Source: an uncultured Clostridia bacterium
GTDB taxonomy: Bacteria > Bacillota > Clostridia > Christensenellales > Borkfalkiaceae
Length of the DNA stretch: 49,253 nt
Reading direction: 5' to 3'
NCBI GenBank assembly: GCA_904373255.1
Contig: CAJFFD010000001.1
Span: forward strand, 1-49,253
The stretch's first letter is position 1, and each line of letters starts with the position of its first letter. The notes beneath the pieces were generated by a model. The model saw only the letters and a list, made by a program, of their open reading frames with translations, ran no database searches and was not told the origin of the DNA. Positions 15,156 to 23,335 of this stretch are shown in pieces. A program made the translations under genes and the position numbers.

Positions 15156-15933
15156 AACGCGCGTTATCTGTTTTGCAAACAATAAAGGCGGAAGCGGAAA
15201 GTCCACGACTTGTTCAAACGTCGGCTATTTTATGGCGTCGGAAGGCAAAAAAGTTTTGCTGATCGACGGGGATATGCAATTGAATTTGTCCCTCGCGTAT
15301 TTTGACGAGGAAAAAGTTCTTTCTCTTGCCGCAGGAGACAAAAATCTGTACTGCGCAATCAGAAAGCAGGACGATTTGACGGATTATGTGCTGCCGACGG
15401 AATATGAAAATTTGGATATAGTCCCTTCGTCTACGCTGATGAGTTCTATTGAATTTGAGTTGTTTTCCAAGTGGCAGAGAGAATACGTTCTGAAGAAATG
15501 TTTGCAAAAATTGAAGGAGTCCGGCAAGTACGATTATATTTTGATCGATTCTCCGCCCACGCTCGGCGGTTGGGTCATGAATATTTTGGCTGCGTCGGAC
15601 TATCTGGTCGTTCCGGTCGAAGCAAGCCCGTGGGGATTATTCGGATTGTCGAATTTGTTTGAATTTTTATCCGAGGCAAAAGGTGTGGCTCCCGATTTAA
15701 AAATAGCGGGTATTGCTGTAACCAAAGTAGACGGAAGAAAAAATTACTTCAAGCAGACGATGGAGACATTAAAGGAACTTCCCGCGCGCGTTTTTGGCAC
15801 GCAAATTCATCTTGACAGCAATATTGAATGGGCGCAGGACAACAGTAAACCGGTCGGGAAGTATAAGAGAAGTTCAAGAAGTAGTAAAGAATACAGCGAA
15901 TTAACCAAGGAGGTCATCGAGGTATGCCGATAG
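15148..15933 (+). CDS. ParA-family ATPase, candidate microcompartment positioning motor
   Basis: A 261-residue deviant Walker ATPase. NNKGGSGKSTT gives the signature lysine Lys13 and P-loop Lys18. LLIDGDMQLN (Asp40) is the Walker A' motif. YDYILIDSPPTLGG is Walker B. GKYKRSSRSSKEY near the C-terminus is a basic patch of the kind ParA proteins use for non-specific DNA binding. There is no N-terminal helix-turn-helix, so it is a small ParA (plasmid Ib or McdA-like size). It overlaps the DeoR gene by 8 nt and the ParB-domain gene by 10 nt, and an alcohol dehydrogenase of the pathway follows. This embeds it in the microcompartment locus and argues against a chromosome- or plasmid-partition role. 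Confidence 0.88.
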   Translation: MAETRVICFANNKGGSGKSTTCSNVGYFMASEGKKVLLIDGDMQLNLSLAYFDEEKVLSLAAGDKNLYCAIRKQDDLTDYVLPTEYENLDIVPSSTLMSSIEFELFSKWQREYVLKKCLQKLKESGKYDYILIDSPPTLGGWVMNILAASDYLVVPVEASPWGLFGLSNLFEFLSEAKGVAPDLKIAGIAVTKVDGRKNYFKQTMETLKELPARVFGTQIHLDSNIEWAQDNSKPVGKYKRSSRSSKEYSELTKEVIEVCR

Positions 15934-16406
15934 GAAATGCAAGCATCAAACGCGCTACGGGCGCGATCGAAAAAACCGGCGAAAAGAGCAAGAAAAATTT
16001 GTTCCGTGCGGAAACCGTTCTTTCTGAAATAGAGATCGATACGATTAAAGGAGTTTTGGACGGGGCGGCGCCGGCAGAGCTGATCAGGTCTATTAAAAAA
16101 TACGGAGTGCTTCATCCGGTTTTTGTCCTCCGTGACGGAGAGTCTTTTACTTTGCTGTCAGGGAAGAAGCGGATTCAGGCGGCAAAGGCTGCCGGATTGA
16201 CGGCGATCAAGGCGCTGGTTCTTACGCTGGAGGGGAGCGGTGCGCAAGCTGCAAAAAAGGATGCGGCGTTGCGTTTCTGCAGCGCGGAATTAGGTTCGGA
16301 AATTGCCGTTGCGGCGGAGCAAAAGGAATCCGTTTCGAATATCCATGAAGAAAAATTTAATGCAATCCGCAGCATCGGCAGCGATCTTCCCGATTATTTG
16401 CTTTAA
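15924..16406 (+). CDS. ParB/sulfiredoxin-fold protein lacking a helix-turn-helix
   Basis: A 160-residue protein. Residues ~45-110 resemble the ParB N-terminal (CTPase) domain: IKKYGVLHPVFVLRDGESFTLLSGKKRIQAAKAAGL, with GKKR at the place of the ParB GERR box. The protein ends about 50 residues later, with no helix-turn-helix DNA-binding domain and no obvious dimerisation domain. The first ~25 residues are basic (SIKRATGAIEKTGEKSKK), as in the N-terminal peptides of ParB proteins that stimulate ParA. The start follows AAGGAGG (15907-15913) by 10 nt. It is likely an adaptor linking the ParA ATPase to the shell or cargo; function not proven. Confidence 0.75.
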   Translation: MPIGNASIKRATGAIEKTGEKSKKNLFRAETVLSEIEIDTIKGVLDGAAPAELIRSIKKYGVLHPVFVLRDGESFTLLSGKKRIQAAKAAGLTAIKALVLTLEGSGAQAAKKDAALRFCSAELGSEIAVAAEQKESVSNIHEEKFNAIRSIGSDLPDYLL

Positions 16407-16430
16407 TATTATTATCCCCGGTGAAAAACG

Positions 16431-17576
16431 ATGAAGAGTTTCGACATAAAAACAAAAATATATTTCGGTGACAATGCGATCGGGCGCTTAAAGGAAATTC
16501 CGTATAAGCGTGTCCTGATCATAACGGATAAATTCTTTTCGGGCAACGAACTTTTACGGCTTGTGACGCAGCCGTTAGCGGAAACAGGCAAGGAATATCG
16601 GGTATTTAACGATGTTGTTCCCGATCCCCCGGTGGAAAAAATTGTAGGGGGAGTGAAGGTTGTTCTCGACTACAAGCCGGACTGCCTTATTGCAATCGGC
16701 GGAGGCTCCGTAATTGATTCGGCGAAGGCGATCCGCGAATTTTCCGTTAAGATGGATGAAAGCGAAAAAATTGCCTTGATCGCCATTCCTACGACGAGCG
16801 GCACCGGTTCAGAAGTGACCGCGTTTTCCGTGATCACCGATTCGGTTCATCATATCAAATATCCGCTCGTATCGGAGAGCATGTTGCCCGAAGAGGCGAT
16901 TTTGGACGAGGAATTCGTCAAAAGCGTTCCGCCCAATGTTACGGCGGATACGGGCATGGACGTTCTCACTCACGCAGTGGAAGCATACACGAGCATCAAC
17001 AACAACGAATTTTCTGCCGCCTTGGCGGAAAAGGCAATCGAGATATGCGGCGCATTTTTGCTTCGAGCCTATCTCGACGGCAACGATTGGCATGCGCGCC
17101 GCAAGATGCATGTTGCGTCCTGTTTGGCTGGTTTGGCTTTCAATTCGGCGTCGCTCGGTTTGAATCACGGAATGGCGCATCAGCTTGGTGCAAATTTCCA
17201 TATTCCGCACGGGCGCGCAAATGCAATGTTACTTCCTCACATCATCGAGTACAATAGCGGAATCAATATACATTCCCGCAGTCAAAAAGAGTATCCGAAG
17301 CAGGTGGAAAAATATGTTTCCATTGCGCGGTTGTTGGGGTTGCAGAACTTTAATACGATTACGACTGTACGCGCTTTCGTCAACTGGGTGCAGTTCATGG
17401 ATAAAGAAATGAATATACCGCTGTCCGTCTCGCAGATCGGAAATATAACGGAGAGCGAATACCGTTCTAAAATCCCTGCAATGGCGGAAGCTGCGCTCGC
17501 AGACGGATGCACGGCAACAAATCCGAAAGTTCCTACCAAGGCTGATATTATCAATATTTACGAAAATCTTTGGTAA
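16431..17576 (+). CDS. pduQ: iron-containing alcohol dehydrogenase (PduQ-like)
   Basis: A 381-residue group III alcohol dehydrogenase. IGGGSVIDSAKA is the NAD-binding motif. Metal ligands are Asp177, His181 (DVLTHAVEAY), His250 (HGMAHQLG) and His260 (PHGRAN). It would reduce propionaldehyde to 1-propanol. It lacks an N-terminal encapsulation helix, unlike the zinc enzyme at 8718, so it may be cytosolic or recruited through a partner. It follows the ParB-domain gene by 24 nt and closes the cassette. Confidence 0.9.
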   Translation: MKSFDIKTKIYFGDNAIGRLKEIPYKRVLIITDKFFSGNELLRLVTQPLAETGKEYRVFNDVVPDPPVEKIVGGVKVVLDYKPDCLIAIGGGSVIDSAKAIREFSVKMDESEKIALIAIPTTSGTGSEVTAFSVITDSVHHIKYPLVSESMLPEEAILDEEFVKSVPPNVTADTGMDVLTHAVEAYTSINNNEFSAALAEKAIEICGAFLLRAYLDGNDWHARRKMHVASCLAGLAFNSASLGLNHGMAHQLGANFHIPHGRANAMLLPHIIEYNSGINIHSRSQKEYPKQVEKYVSIARLLGLQNFNTITTVRAFVNWVQFMDKEMNIPLSVSQIGNITESEYRSKIPAMAEAALADGCTATNPKVPTKADIINIYENLW

Positions 17577-17690
17577 AAATTCTTTTATACGCAATAGAAC
17601 GACTGTTTTGTAGAGTACTGTGTGTGACGTATTTTTGCAATTTTGCGATAAAATGAATTCAAAGGGTAAAATTTTTAAGCGTTAAAATCT

Positions 17691-17719
17691 TTTACTTTTT
17701 TTGCGGAATGCTATATAAT
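17691..17719 (+). promoter_or_regulatory. promoter of pta-ackA
   Basis: TTTACT (17691-17696), a 17 bp spacer and TATAAT (17714-17719). A GC-rich hairpin in the leader, ATGCCGCGG / CCGCGGGCAT (17741-17763, one bulge), lies between promoter and start codon. Confidence 0.7.
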
Positions 17720-17808
17720 ATTAAGCGGGTAATCGCGGGGATGCCGCGGTATGCCGCGGGCATTCTGTTTGCGGTAAATGCAAAATAATGGAAGAAACGA
17801 GGTTTATT

Positions 17809-18843
17809 ATGGCGAAAGCAAATGCGAACGCAGAGGCGGAAAAGACGAATCCGTTTTTGGAGAAGATCAAGGAGAAAGCAGCGGCGCTCAATAAGCGTAT
17901 TGTGCTGTGCGAGGGCGAGGACAGCCGCGTTGTAAAGGCGGCGTCTGACGCGGTGAAACAGAAGATCGCACGGATCGTTCTGCTCGGCAATCCCGAGGAA
18001 ATCAAAAAGGCGAATCCGGATATTGATTTGTCCGGTGTCGATATTGTTGACCCCGCAACAAGCGAAAAAAGGAGCGAATACGCCTCGCTTTTATATAACT
18101 TGCGGAAAGCGAAAGGAATGACGGAAGAAGAGGCGGAAAAACTTTCGTATGACAACACTTATTTCGGTGTTCTGATGCTGAAGGCGGGCGATGTAGACGG
18201 CTTGGTTTCCGGGGCTTGCCATTCTACGGCAAACACTTTGCGCCCGGGGCTTCAGATCGTGAAGGCTGCACCCGGCGTTCCTTTGGTTTCCAGTTACTTT
18301 CTTATGATTGCGCCCGCGTGCGGAAATCAGTATTGCGAAGATGGCGCCTTCATTTACTCGGATTGCGGACTGAATGAAAACCCGACGAGCGAGCAGTTGG
18401 CTGATATTGCGATCATTTCTGCGAAAACGGCGGAAAAAATCGCAGGACTGGATCCGAAGGTGGCGATGCTTTCCTTCTCGACGAAAGGAAGTGCAAAACA
18501 TGCGGATATTGATAAGGTAACTGCGGCGCTGAAACTTGCAAAAGAAAAGGCGCCCGAGCTTATGATCGACGGTGAATTGCAGCTTGATGCGGCGATTGTT
18601 CCTTCTGTTGCAAAATCGAAAGCACCGGGGTCAAAAGTTGCCGGGCATGCCAATGTTTTGATTTTTCCCGATCTTGACGCCGGCAATATCGGATATAAAC
18701 TTACGGAACGCCTTGGCGGGTTTCAGGCGGTCGGGCCGCTTTGCCAGGGTTTTGCAAAACCTATCAACGATCTTTCCCGCGGTTGCAAGGCGGAAGATGT
18801 AGTGGCTGCCGTTGCAATTACAGCACTGCAAACGCAGCTCTGA
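17809..18843 (+). CDS. pta: phosphate acetyltransferase
   Basis: A 344-residue Pta (PTA_PTB family), interconverting acetyl-CoA and acetyl-phosphate. RIVLCEGEDSRVVKAA opens the family core. VDGLVSGACHSTANTLRPGLQ and MLSFSTKGSA are the hallmark motifs. The start is the ATG 6 nt after AAACGAGG; an in-frame ATG at 17788 has no ribosome site. It pairs with ackA and is cytosolic. PduL does the same chemistry inside the shell. Confidence 0.93.
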   Translation: MAKANANAEAEKTNPFLEKIKEKAAALNKRIVLCEGEDSRVVKAASDAVKQKIARIVLLGNPEEIKKANPDIDLSGVDIVDPATSEKRSEYASLLYNLRKAKGMTEEEAEKLSYDNTYFGVLMLKAGDVDGLVSGACHSTANTLRPGLQIVKAAPGVPLVSSYFLMIAPACGNQYCEDGAFIYSDCGLNENPTSEQLADIAIISAKTAEKIAGLDPKVAMLSFSTKGSAKHADIDKVTAALKLAKEKAPELMIDGELQLDAAIVPSVAKSKAPGSKVAGHANVLIFPDLDAGNIGYKLTERLGGFQAVGPLCQGFAKPINDLSRGCKAEDVVAAVAITALQTQL

Positions 18844-18889
18844 AACCAGTCAAAAAAAACAAGAATCAGGCAATTCGGAGGGAATGAAA

Positions 18890-20086
18890 ATGAAAATTTT
18901 GGTTGTAAATGCCGGCAGTTCTTCTCTTAAATATCAGCTCATCGATATGGATACGGAGGAAGTGATCGCAAAGGGCGGTTGCGAGAGGATCGGCATCCGC
19001 GGCTCCGCTTTGAAACATAAGACTGCGAAGGGTGAAACGGTTATCGAAAAGGATATGCCGAACCATAAGGTAGCCATAAAGATGGTTTTGGACGCCTTGG
19101 TCGATAAAGAATACGGAGCGATTCGTTCGATGAAGGAGATCGATGCGGTCGGGCATCGGCTCGTACACAGCGGTGAAGATTTCAATAAATCGGTTTTATT
19201 GACGGATGAGGTTCTGGAGATTTGCCGCCGCAATGCAGAATTGGCACCTTTGCATCAGCCTGCCAACCTTCTCGGTATTGAGGCGTGCAAGGAGGTTATG
19301 CCCGATACCCCTATGGCGCTCGTTTTTGATACGGCGTTCCATTCCACGATGCCGCAGTACGCCTATATGTATGCGATCGATTACGACGATTATGTGAATT
19401 TCAAAATCCGCAGATATGGTTTTCATGGCACCAGCCATAAGTATGTTTCGCAGGAAGCAATTCGCTACCTCGGCAAGAAAGCAGAGGATACAAAAATTAT
19501 CACATGCCATCTCGGCGGGGGCTCTTCGATCAGCGCAATACAAGGCGGAAAGAGTGTGGATACAAGTATGGGATTTACGCCGCTTGCGGGCGTTCCGATG
19601 GGTACGCGTTCGGGCGATATTGACCCGGCGGTTTTGGAATATCTTGCGGCGAAGAAAAATTATACCCTCCTCGATTGCAATGAGTATCTCAATAAAAAAT
19701 GCGGCGTTGCCGGTGTCAGCGGCATTTCCAGCGATTTTCGCGATCTCACGAAAGCTGCCGACGAGGGCAATGCGCGTGCAAAACTTGCCATCGATATGTT
19801 TGTCTATGCCTGCAAAAAATATATCGGCAGCTATGTTGCTGCGATGGATGGGCTGGATTGCCTCGTCTTTACTGCCGGCATCGGTGAAAACACATGGCAG
19901 GTTCGTAAAGGGATTTGCGACGGTTTGAAATTTTTCGGGATTGCGATCGATGAGGAGAAAAATCGGCAGAAGAATGACGGCGCTATACACGATATATCAG
20001 CAAAAGACAGCAAGATCAAGGTGCTTGTCATCCCCACGAACGAAGAGCTCGTAATTGCGAGAGAAACGAAAGAATTGTTGCAATAA
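18890..20086 (+). CDS. ackA: acetate (propionate) kinase
   Basis: A 398-residue acetate kinase that makes ATP from acetyl- or propionyl-phosphate. MKILVVNAGSSSLKYQL, the ATP-binding CHLGGGSSI, MGTRSGDIDP and FTAGIGEN are all intact. The start is the ATG 7 nt after GGAGGG (18877-18882); an ATG at 18884 is too close to the site. No dedicated PduW-type kinase lies in the microcompartment locus, so AckA probably harvests propionyl-phosphate leaving the shell (inference). Confidence 0.95.
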   Translation: MKILVVNAGSSSLKYQLIDMDTEEVIAKGGCERIGIRGSALKHKTAKGETVIEKDMPNHKVAIKMVLDALVDKEYGAIRSMKEIDAVGHRLVHSGEDFNKSVLLTDEVLEICRRNAELAPLHQPANLLGIEACKEVMPDTPMALVFDTAFHSTMPQYAYMYAIDYDDYVNFKIRRYGFHGTSHKYVSQEAIRYLGKKAEDTKIITCHLGGGSSISAIQGGKSVDTSMGFTPLAGVPMGTRSGDIDPAVLEYLAAKKNYTLLDCNEYLNKKCGVAGVSGISSDFRDLTKAADEGNARAKLAIDMFVYACKKYIGSYVAAMDGLDCLVFTAGIGENTWQVRKGICDGLKFFGIAIDEEKNRQKNDGAIHDISAKDSKIKVLVIPTNEELVIARETKELLQ

Positions 20087-20159
20087 TAAGCGGCGCGATG
20101 GTCTGGTTAAGTTTTGCTTTAAGTTTAACTATGACCGTGTCATAAATCGATGCGAACAG

Positions 20160-20201
20160 AAAAAGGGAAAGCAAAGGAATGCCTTTGTCTTTCCCTTTTT
20201 T
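20160..20201 (+). terminator. rho-independent terminator after ackA
   Basis: AAAGGGAAAG + CAAAGG pair with CCTTTG + CTTTCCCTTT, followed by a T-run. The rest of the gap to 20282 has only a weak AAGAAAGA/TCTTTCTT stem that might serve the convergent gene. Confidence 0.8.
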
Positions 20202-20282
20202 GCGTAACAGATTGGGAATCCGTCGGAAGTGTCGGGTGCGGCAATAGAGGACAAGAAAGAGTTCTTTCTTCTCTTTGTAATT

Positions 20283-21173
20283 TCAAATAAACCGCCTTGT
20301 TTCAATATAATAGCTCCAACGCTTTGCGCTGATCTGTTCGATTACAGCATAGTCTGTTGCCGTATGCAGGATGTAATTTTCTCCGAGATAGAGCGCTACA
20401 TGCCCGATTCTTTCCGTGCCCGTTTTGTTGTATCGCTGCGAATTTGTAAAAAATATCAGGTCGCCGCGCGCAAGGTCTGTCTTTGAAACATAGCTTCCCT
20501 GTTTTACCTGCGTTCGCGTTGTCATGTTCAGATTTACGCCCGCTCCGTGGTAAAACATGTATTGCATGAGCGAAGAACAATCATATTCCGTCGGGTCAAA
20601 ACCCCGTATCAGATTTCCTGCGCCGTCATGCAGGCGGGTTGCTCCATATACATAGGGAAAACCAAGTAACTGCAGTCCTTCTCCGATTACTTTTTCAACA
20701 ATATCATTGTCATGTAAATTCATTTCGAACAGTTCAGTGTAAGCGCTGCTTGCACTTATGTAGGCGGTTTTGTTTTTATACATAGTTTTGTACCAGCTTC
20801 CGGTTTTGTCGATAAATACAACCATGTCGTCTTTATCGATGTATCCGACTGAAGAATATCCTGAACCGGGGCCGCTGCGCAGGTTTAATCCGTTCACCTT
20901 TGCGCGAATGTAAGTTGCTTTCGGGGCGGGGGCTGGTATGGGAGTTTCCTCGCTCGGCGGTGCGGGTTTTTCTTCGGGGGTGTTTGGTATTGTCACTTCG
21001 TCGGAGTTATCCGGTTTGCTCTCTTCCTCCTGATTCGGTTCGCCGTCAGGTAAGGGGGCTACTGTTTCTTTCATGGTATCGCTGAAAAAAGGCGCAAGAC
21101 ATACGGCAACGTAGCTGACAGCCATTGCAGCCGCGAGTGTCAATATAACTACCTGTAGTGCAATTTTTCTCAT
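20283..21173 (-). CDS. secreted SH3b-NlpC/P60 cell-wall hydrolase
   Basis: A 296-residue protein. Residues 5-30 are a hydrophobic signal or anchor. Residues 38-86 are a Pro/Glu-rich linker. Residues 88-147 are a bacterial SH3 domain (AKVNGLNLRSGPGSGYSSVG). Residues ~155-296 are an NlpC/P60 peptidase with Cys199 (YDCSS), His258 (GHVALYLG) and His270. It should cleave peptidoglycan stem peptides outside the membrane. It is transcribed against the neighbouring genes and appears monocistronic. Confidence 0.88.
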   Translation of the reverse strand: MRKIALQVVILTLAAAMAVSYVAVCLAPFFSDTMKETVAPLPDGEPNQEEESKPDNSDEVTIPNTPEEKPAPPSEETPIPAPAPKATYIRAKVNGLNLRSGPGSGYSSVGYIDKDDMVVFIDKTGSWYKTMYKNKTAYISASSAYTELFEMNLHDNDIVEKVIGEGLQLLGFPYVYGATRLHDGAGNLIRGFDPTEYDCSSLMQYMFYHGAGVNLNMTTRTQVKQGSYVSKTDLARGDLIFFTNSQRYNKTGTERIGHVALYLGENYILHTATDYAVIEQISAKRWSYYIETRRFI

Positions 21174-21312
21174 GTTTGTTTCCTCCGCTGTATATAATAC
21201 TAAAAATTATTCAAAAAATCAATGCAAAGATTTTGCCATAAAAGGCAACTTTGTGCCAAATACAAAGTACTATGCGTGAGATAAACAGTTGAAAATGCGC
21301 TTTTTGGGGCGC

Positions 21313-21341
21313 TTGACAAAGGATTGCGTATAAGTTATAAT
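21313..21341 (+). promoter_or_regulatory. consensus promoter of the alpha/beta hydrolase gene
   Basis: Perfect TTGACA (21313-21318), 17 bp spacer and perfect TATAAT (21336-21341). It shows that a possible TTG start at 21324 lies within the promoter and cannot be used. Confidence 0.8.
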
Positions 21342-21374
21342 CTATCTGTTGCAGATTTAAGGAAGGTGTTCGGT

Positions 21375-22403
21375 TTGGTAATTGCTTTAATTGTCGTCGT
21401 TTCAGGCACTGCGGCTGTTATTTTCGCTGTATTTGTGTTGGCGCTTTTTGTCTTTAACCGGATCAATAACAAGCGTTACAATGGCAACAAATTCTTAAAA
21501 TATTTTTCGGCGGATGATTTTCCGGGGTTGCTTGCCGAGCCGATTTCGTTTCTTTCGGATTGCGGACAGACGCTTCGCGGTTTTTTATATCAAAGAAAGG
21601 AGTGCCAACCGAAAGCCTTGGTAATCTTTGCCCATGGATTTGGTGCCGGACATCGGGCATATACGACAGAATTGAACACAATCGTTCAGGCGGGATATTG
21701 GGTATTGGCATATGATGCCACTGGCTGTGCGGAAAGCGACGGAAAAAATTTGCGCGGTTTTGACCAAGGGGTTTACGATTTGTGTGCTGCCGTGCGTTAC
21801 GCGAATAATTGTGCCAGATTTGACGGAATGAAAAAAATTTTGCTGGGACATTCGTGGGGGGCGTTTTGTGTTTTGAATTCATTGGAAGAAGAGAGTATCA
21901 GCGGCGCGGTCGCGATGTGCGGATTTATTTCCGGAGCGAAGGTTCTTTCGCAAAATACGATCGGGAAATATTTTCCTGCGCTGACCTTTTTGGAGGAAGC
22001 TTTTTTACGTCTTTTTTATCGGATGCGATTCGGTAGAAAGGCAAATAGAAACAGTTTGAAGAGCCTGCGAAGAACGAAAAAAAAGGTGTTGCTTATTTAT
22101 GGCGATGCAGACAGGACTGTTAATTATAAGAAAAACGGCGCGGTTTTTCTTCGTGAGTTTTGCGGGGCAGAAAATGTCGTCTGTAAAGTTTGCGAGGGTA
22201 AAGCGCACAATCCGTATCTGACGAAGGATGCGGAAAGAGCGATGAATGAAACTTTTTCAGCGATCGCTGATCAGAAAAAGAAGAACTATCAAAAAGCTGT
22301 GGAAATGTATGCCGGGATTGATTATGCGAAAATCACGCAGGAGGATCAGCTGGTTATGCGTACAGTTATTGAATTTTGCGACAGTATTTCTGCGGGACAA
22401 TAA
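21375..22403 (+). CDS. membrane-anchored alpha/beta hydrolase
   Basis: About 342 residues. An N-terminal hydrophobic segment (VIALIVVVSGTAAVIFAVFV) should anchor it in the membrane with the hydrolase domain behind it. The nucleophile elbow GHSWG holds Ser160; FAHGFGAGH is the oxyanion region; YGDADRTV carries the likely acid and HNPY the likely catalytic His. The start is a TTG placed 8 nt after AAGGAAGG (21359-21366). It resembles S9/lysophospholipase-like hydrolases; substrate unknown. Confidence 0.75.
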   Translation: MVIALIVVVSGTAAVIFAVFVLALFVFNRINNKRYNGNKFLKYFSADDFPGLLAEPISFLSDCGQTLRGFLYQRKECQPKALVIFAHGFGAGHRAYTTELNTIVQAGYWVLAYDATGCAESDGKNLRGFDQGVYDLCAAVRYANNCARFDGMKKILLGHSWGAFCVLNSLEEESISGAVAMCGFISGAKVLSQNTIGKYFPALTFLEEAFLRLFYRMRFGRKANRNSLKSLRRTKKKVLLIYGDADRTVNYKKNGAVFLREFCGAENVVCKVCEGKAHNPYLTKDAERAMNETFSAIADQKKKNYQKAVEMYAGIDYAKITQEDQLVMRTVIEFCDSISAGQ

Positions 22404-23111
22404 CAGTATCCTTTGCCTGAAATATCGTGAGAAGCTGTTGTGCTGTCAGGCGCCGACCGTGCGTGGGTTGCTGCATTTTATGCCGGTGATGTTCGGGGCG
22501 GGTATTGCGTATTGCATCAGGCGAGACCAGACATTGGCTTGGTTGTTTTTTTGATACACTTATAAAAAAGGATGAGATGATGGAGTGCAAGAACCGCGGA
22601 ATTTTGGAGACTCTTGCACTCTGCGTTTCAATAGAAATATAAATAGAATGACTTTAACTGCATCGTGACAGATTTGTGTGTGCGGTCAAAAGGAAAATTT
22701 TTTATTGCAGAGCGTGGTTATTAAAAAAGAAGTCGGCTTTTTGCGTTGGTATACTGCATCATTGGCGTGCTGTTAGAGCTGTTTTAATGGGAAAAAGCGG
22801 ACGTAAAGAAAAGGGCTGATGAAAAATTTTGATAATTGAAAAGCCATCGCCTTTTCGGGCGGTGGCTTTCGTCATATTGAAAGGGGTGTTTGCTATTGTT
22901 TGCTACCGAACCCGAAAAAGGCAGTTTTTGAGCGTTTTGGACAGTTCGAAAAATGGCTTTTCAAATTCTTGCAGCAAGTCAGGATAAAAGTCAAAAAAAT
23001 AGCAAAAAGTGTTTGCTGCCGTGTTTGCTATTGATTTTGTGTTTTTCCTTGGTTGTGTAAAACGGTGTCAAAAATAAAGAAAAAGCCACAAGATATTGTG
23101 GTTTTTCTGTA
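22404..23111. other. gene-free stretch with hairpins
   Basis: No convincing protein gene on either strand. A 10 bp stem, GAGTGCAAGA/TCTTGCACTC (22583-22592, 22612-22621), follows a possible weak promoter (TTGGTT 22539, TATAAA 22561). A terminator-like hairpin AAGCCATCGCC/GGCGGTGGCTT lies at 22841-22868. The words GTTTGCTATTG and GTTTGCTACCG/GTTTGCTGCCG recur in opposite order at about 22888-22908 and 23010-23033. The stretch could be a decayed mobile-element end. Confidence 0.4.
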
Positions 23112-23214
23112 GAGCTGATAGCGGGATTTGTAAGGAGCGGCAAAAGCCGCGACGGAACAGCGATTGTTCGCCGCAGGCGCAATCGCGTCACGTTATTTCG
23201 GTAATCCCGCTATC
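23112..23214. repeat. structured element starting with a copy of the tRNA-Thr 3' end
   Basis: Positions 23112-23130 repeat exactly the 19 bp at 23262-23280 (the acceptor/T-arm side of tRNA-Thr). A 12 bp stem GATAGCGGGATT/AATCCCGCTATC (23117-23128, 23203-23214) encloses two hairpins, GCGGC-AAAA-GCCGC (23137-23150) and GCGATTG/CAATCGC (23160-23166, 23180-23186). It looks tRNA-derived or like an attachment-site scar. Confidence 0.55.
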
Positions 23215-23225
23215 GCGAGAAAAAA

Positions 23226-23254
23226 GGAACACCGAAAGTTTATTTCGGTGTTCC
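23226..23254 (-). terminator. terminator of tRNA-Thr
   Basis: GGAACACCGAAA/TTTCGGTGTTCC is a perfect 12 bp stem with a 5-nt loop. On the minus strand it is followed by six Ts. Confidence 0.85.
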
Positions 23255-23259
23255 GTACA

Positions 23260-23335
23260 TGGAGCTGATAGCGGGATTTGAACCCGCGACCTCGTCCTTA
23301 CCAAGGACGTGCTCTACCTACTGAGCCATATCAGC
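23260..23335 (-). tRNA. tRNA-Thr (GGT)
   Basis: On the minus strand the acceptor GCTGATA pairs with TATCAGC. The D-arm GCTC/GAGC, anticodon stem CGTCC/GGACG with loop TTGGTAA (anticodon GGT) and T-arm GCGGG-TTCGAAT-CCCGC are intact. CCA is encoded. 76 nt. Confidence 0.97.

Noticed and set aside
15148-16406. Ordinary chromosomal or plasmid ParA/ParB partition locus
   Set aside because: The ParB-like protein lacks the DNA-binding part, no parS-like site was seen, and the genes overlap microcompartment genes. No replication or gidA/noc neighbours are present.
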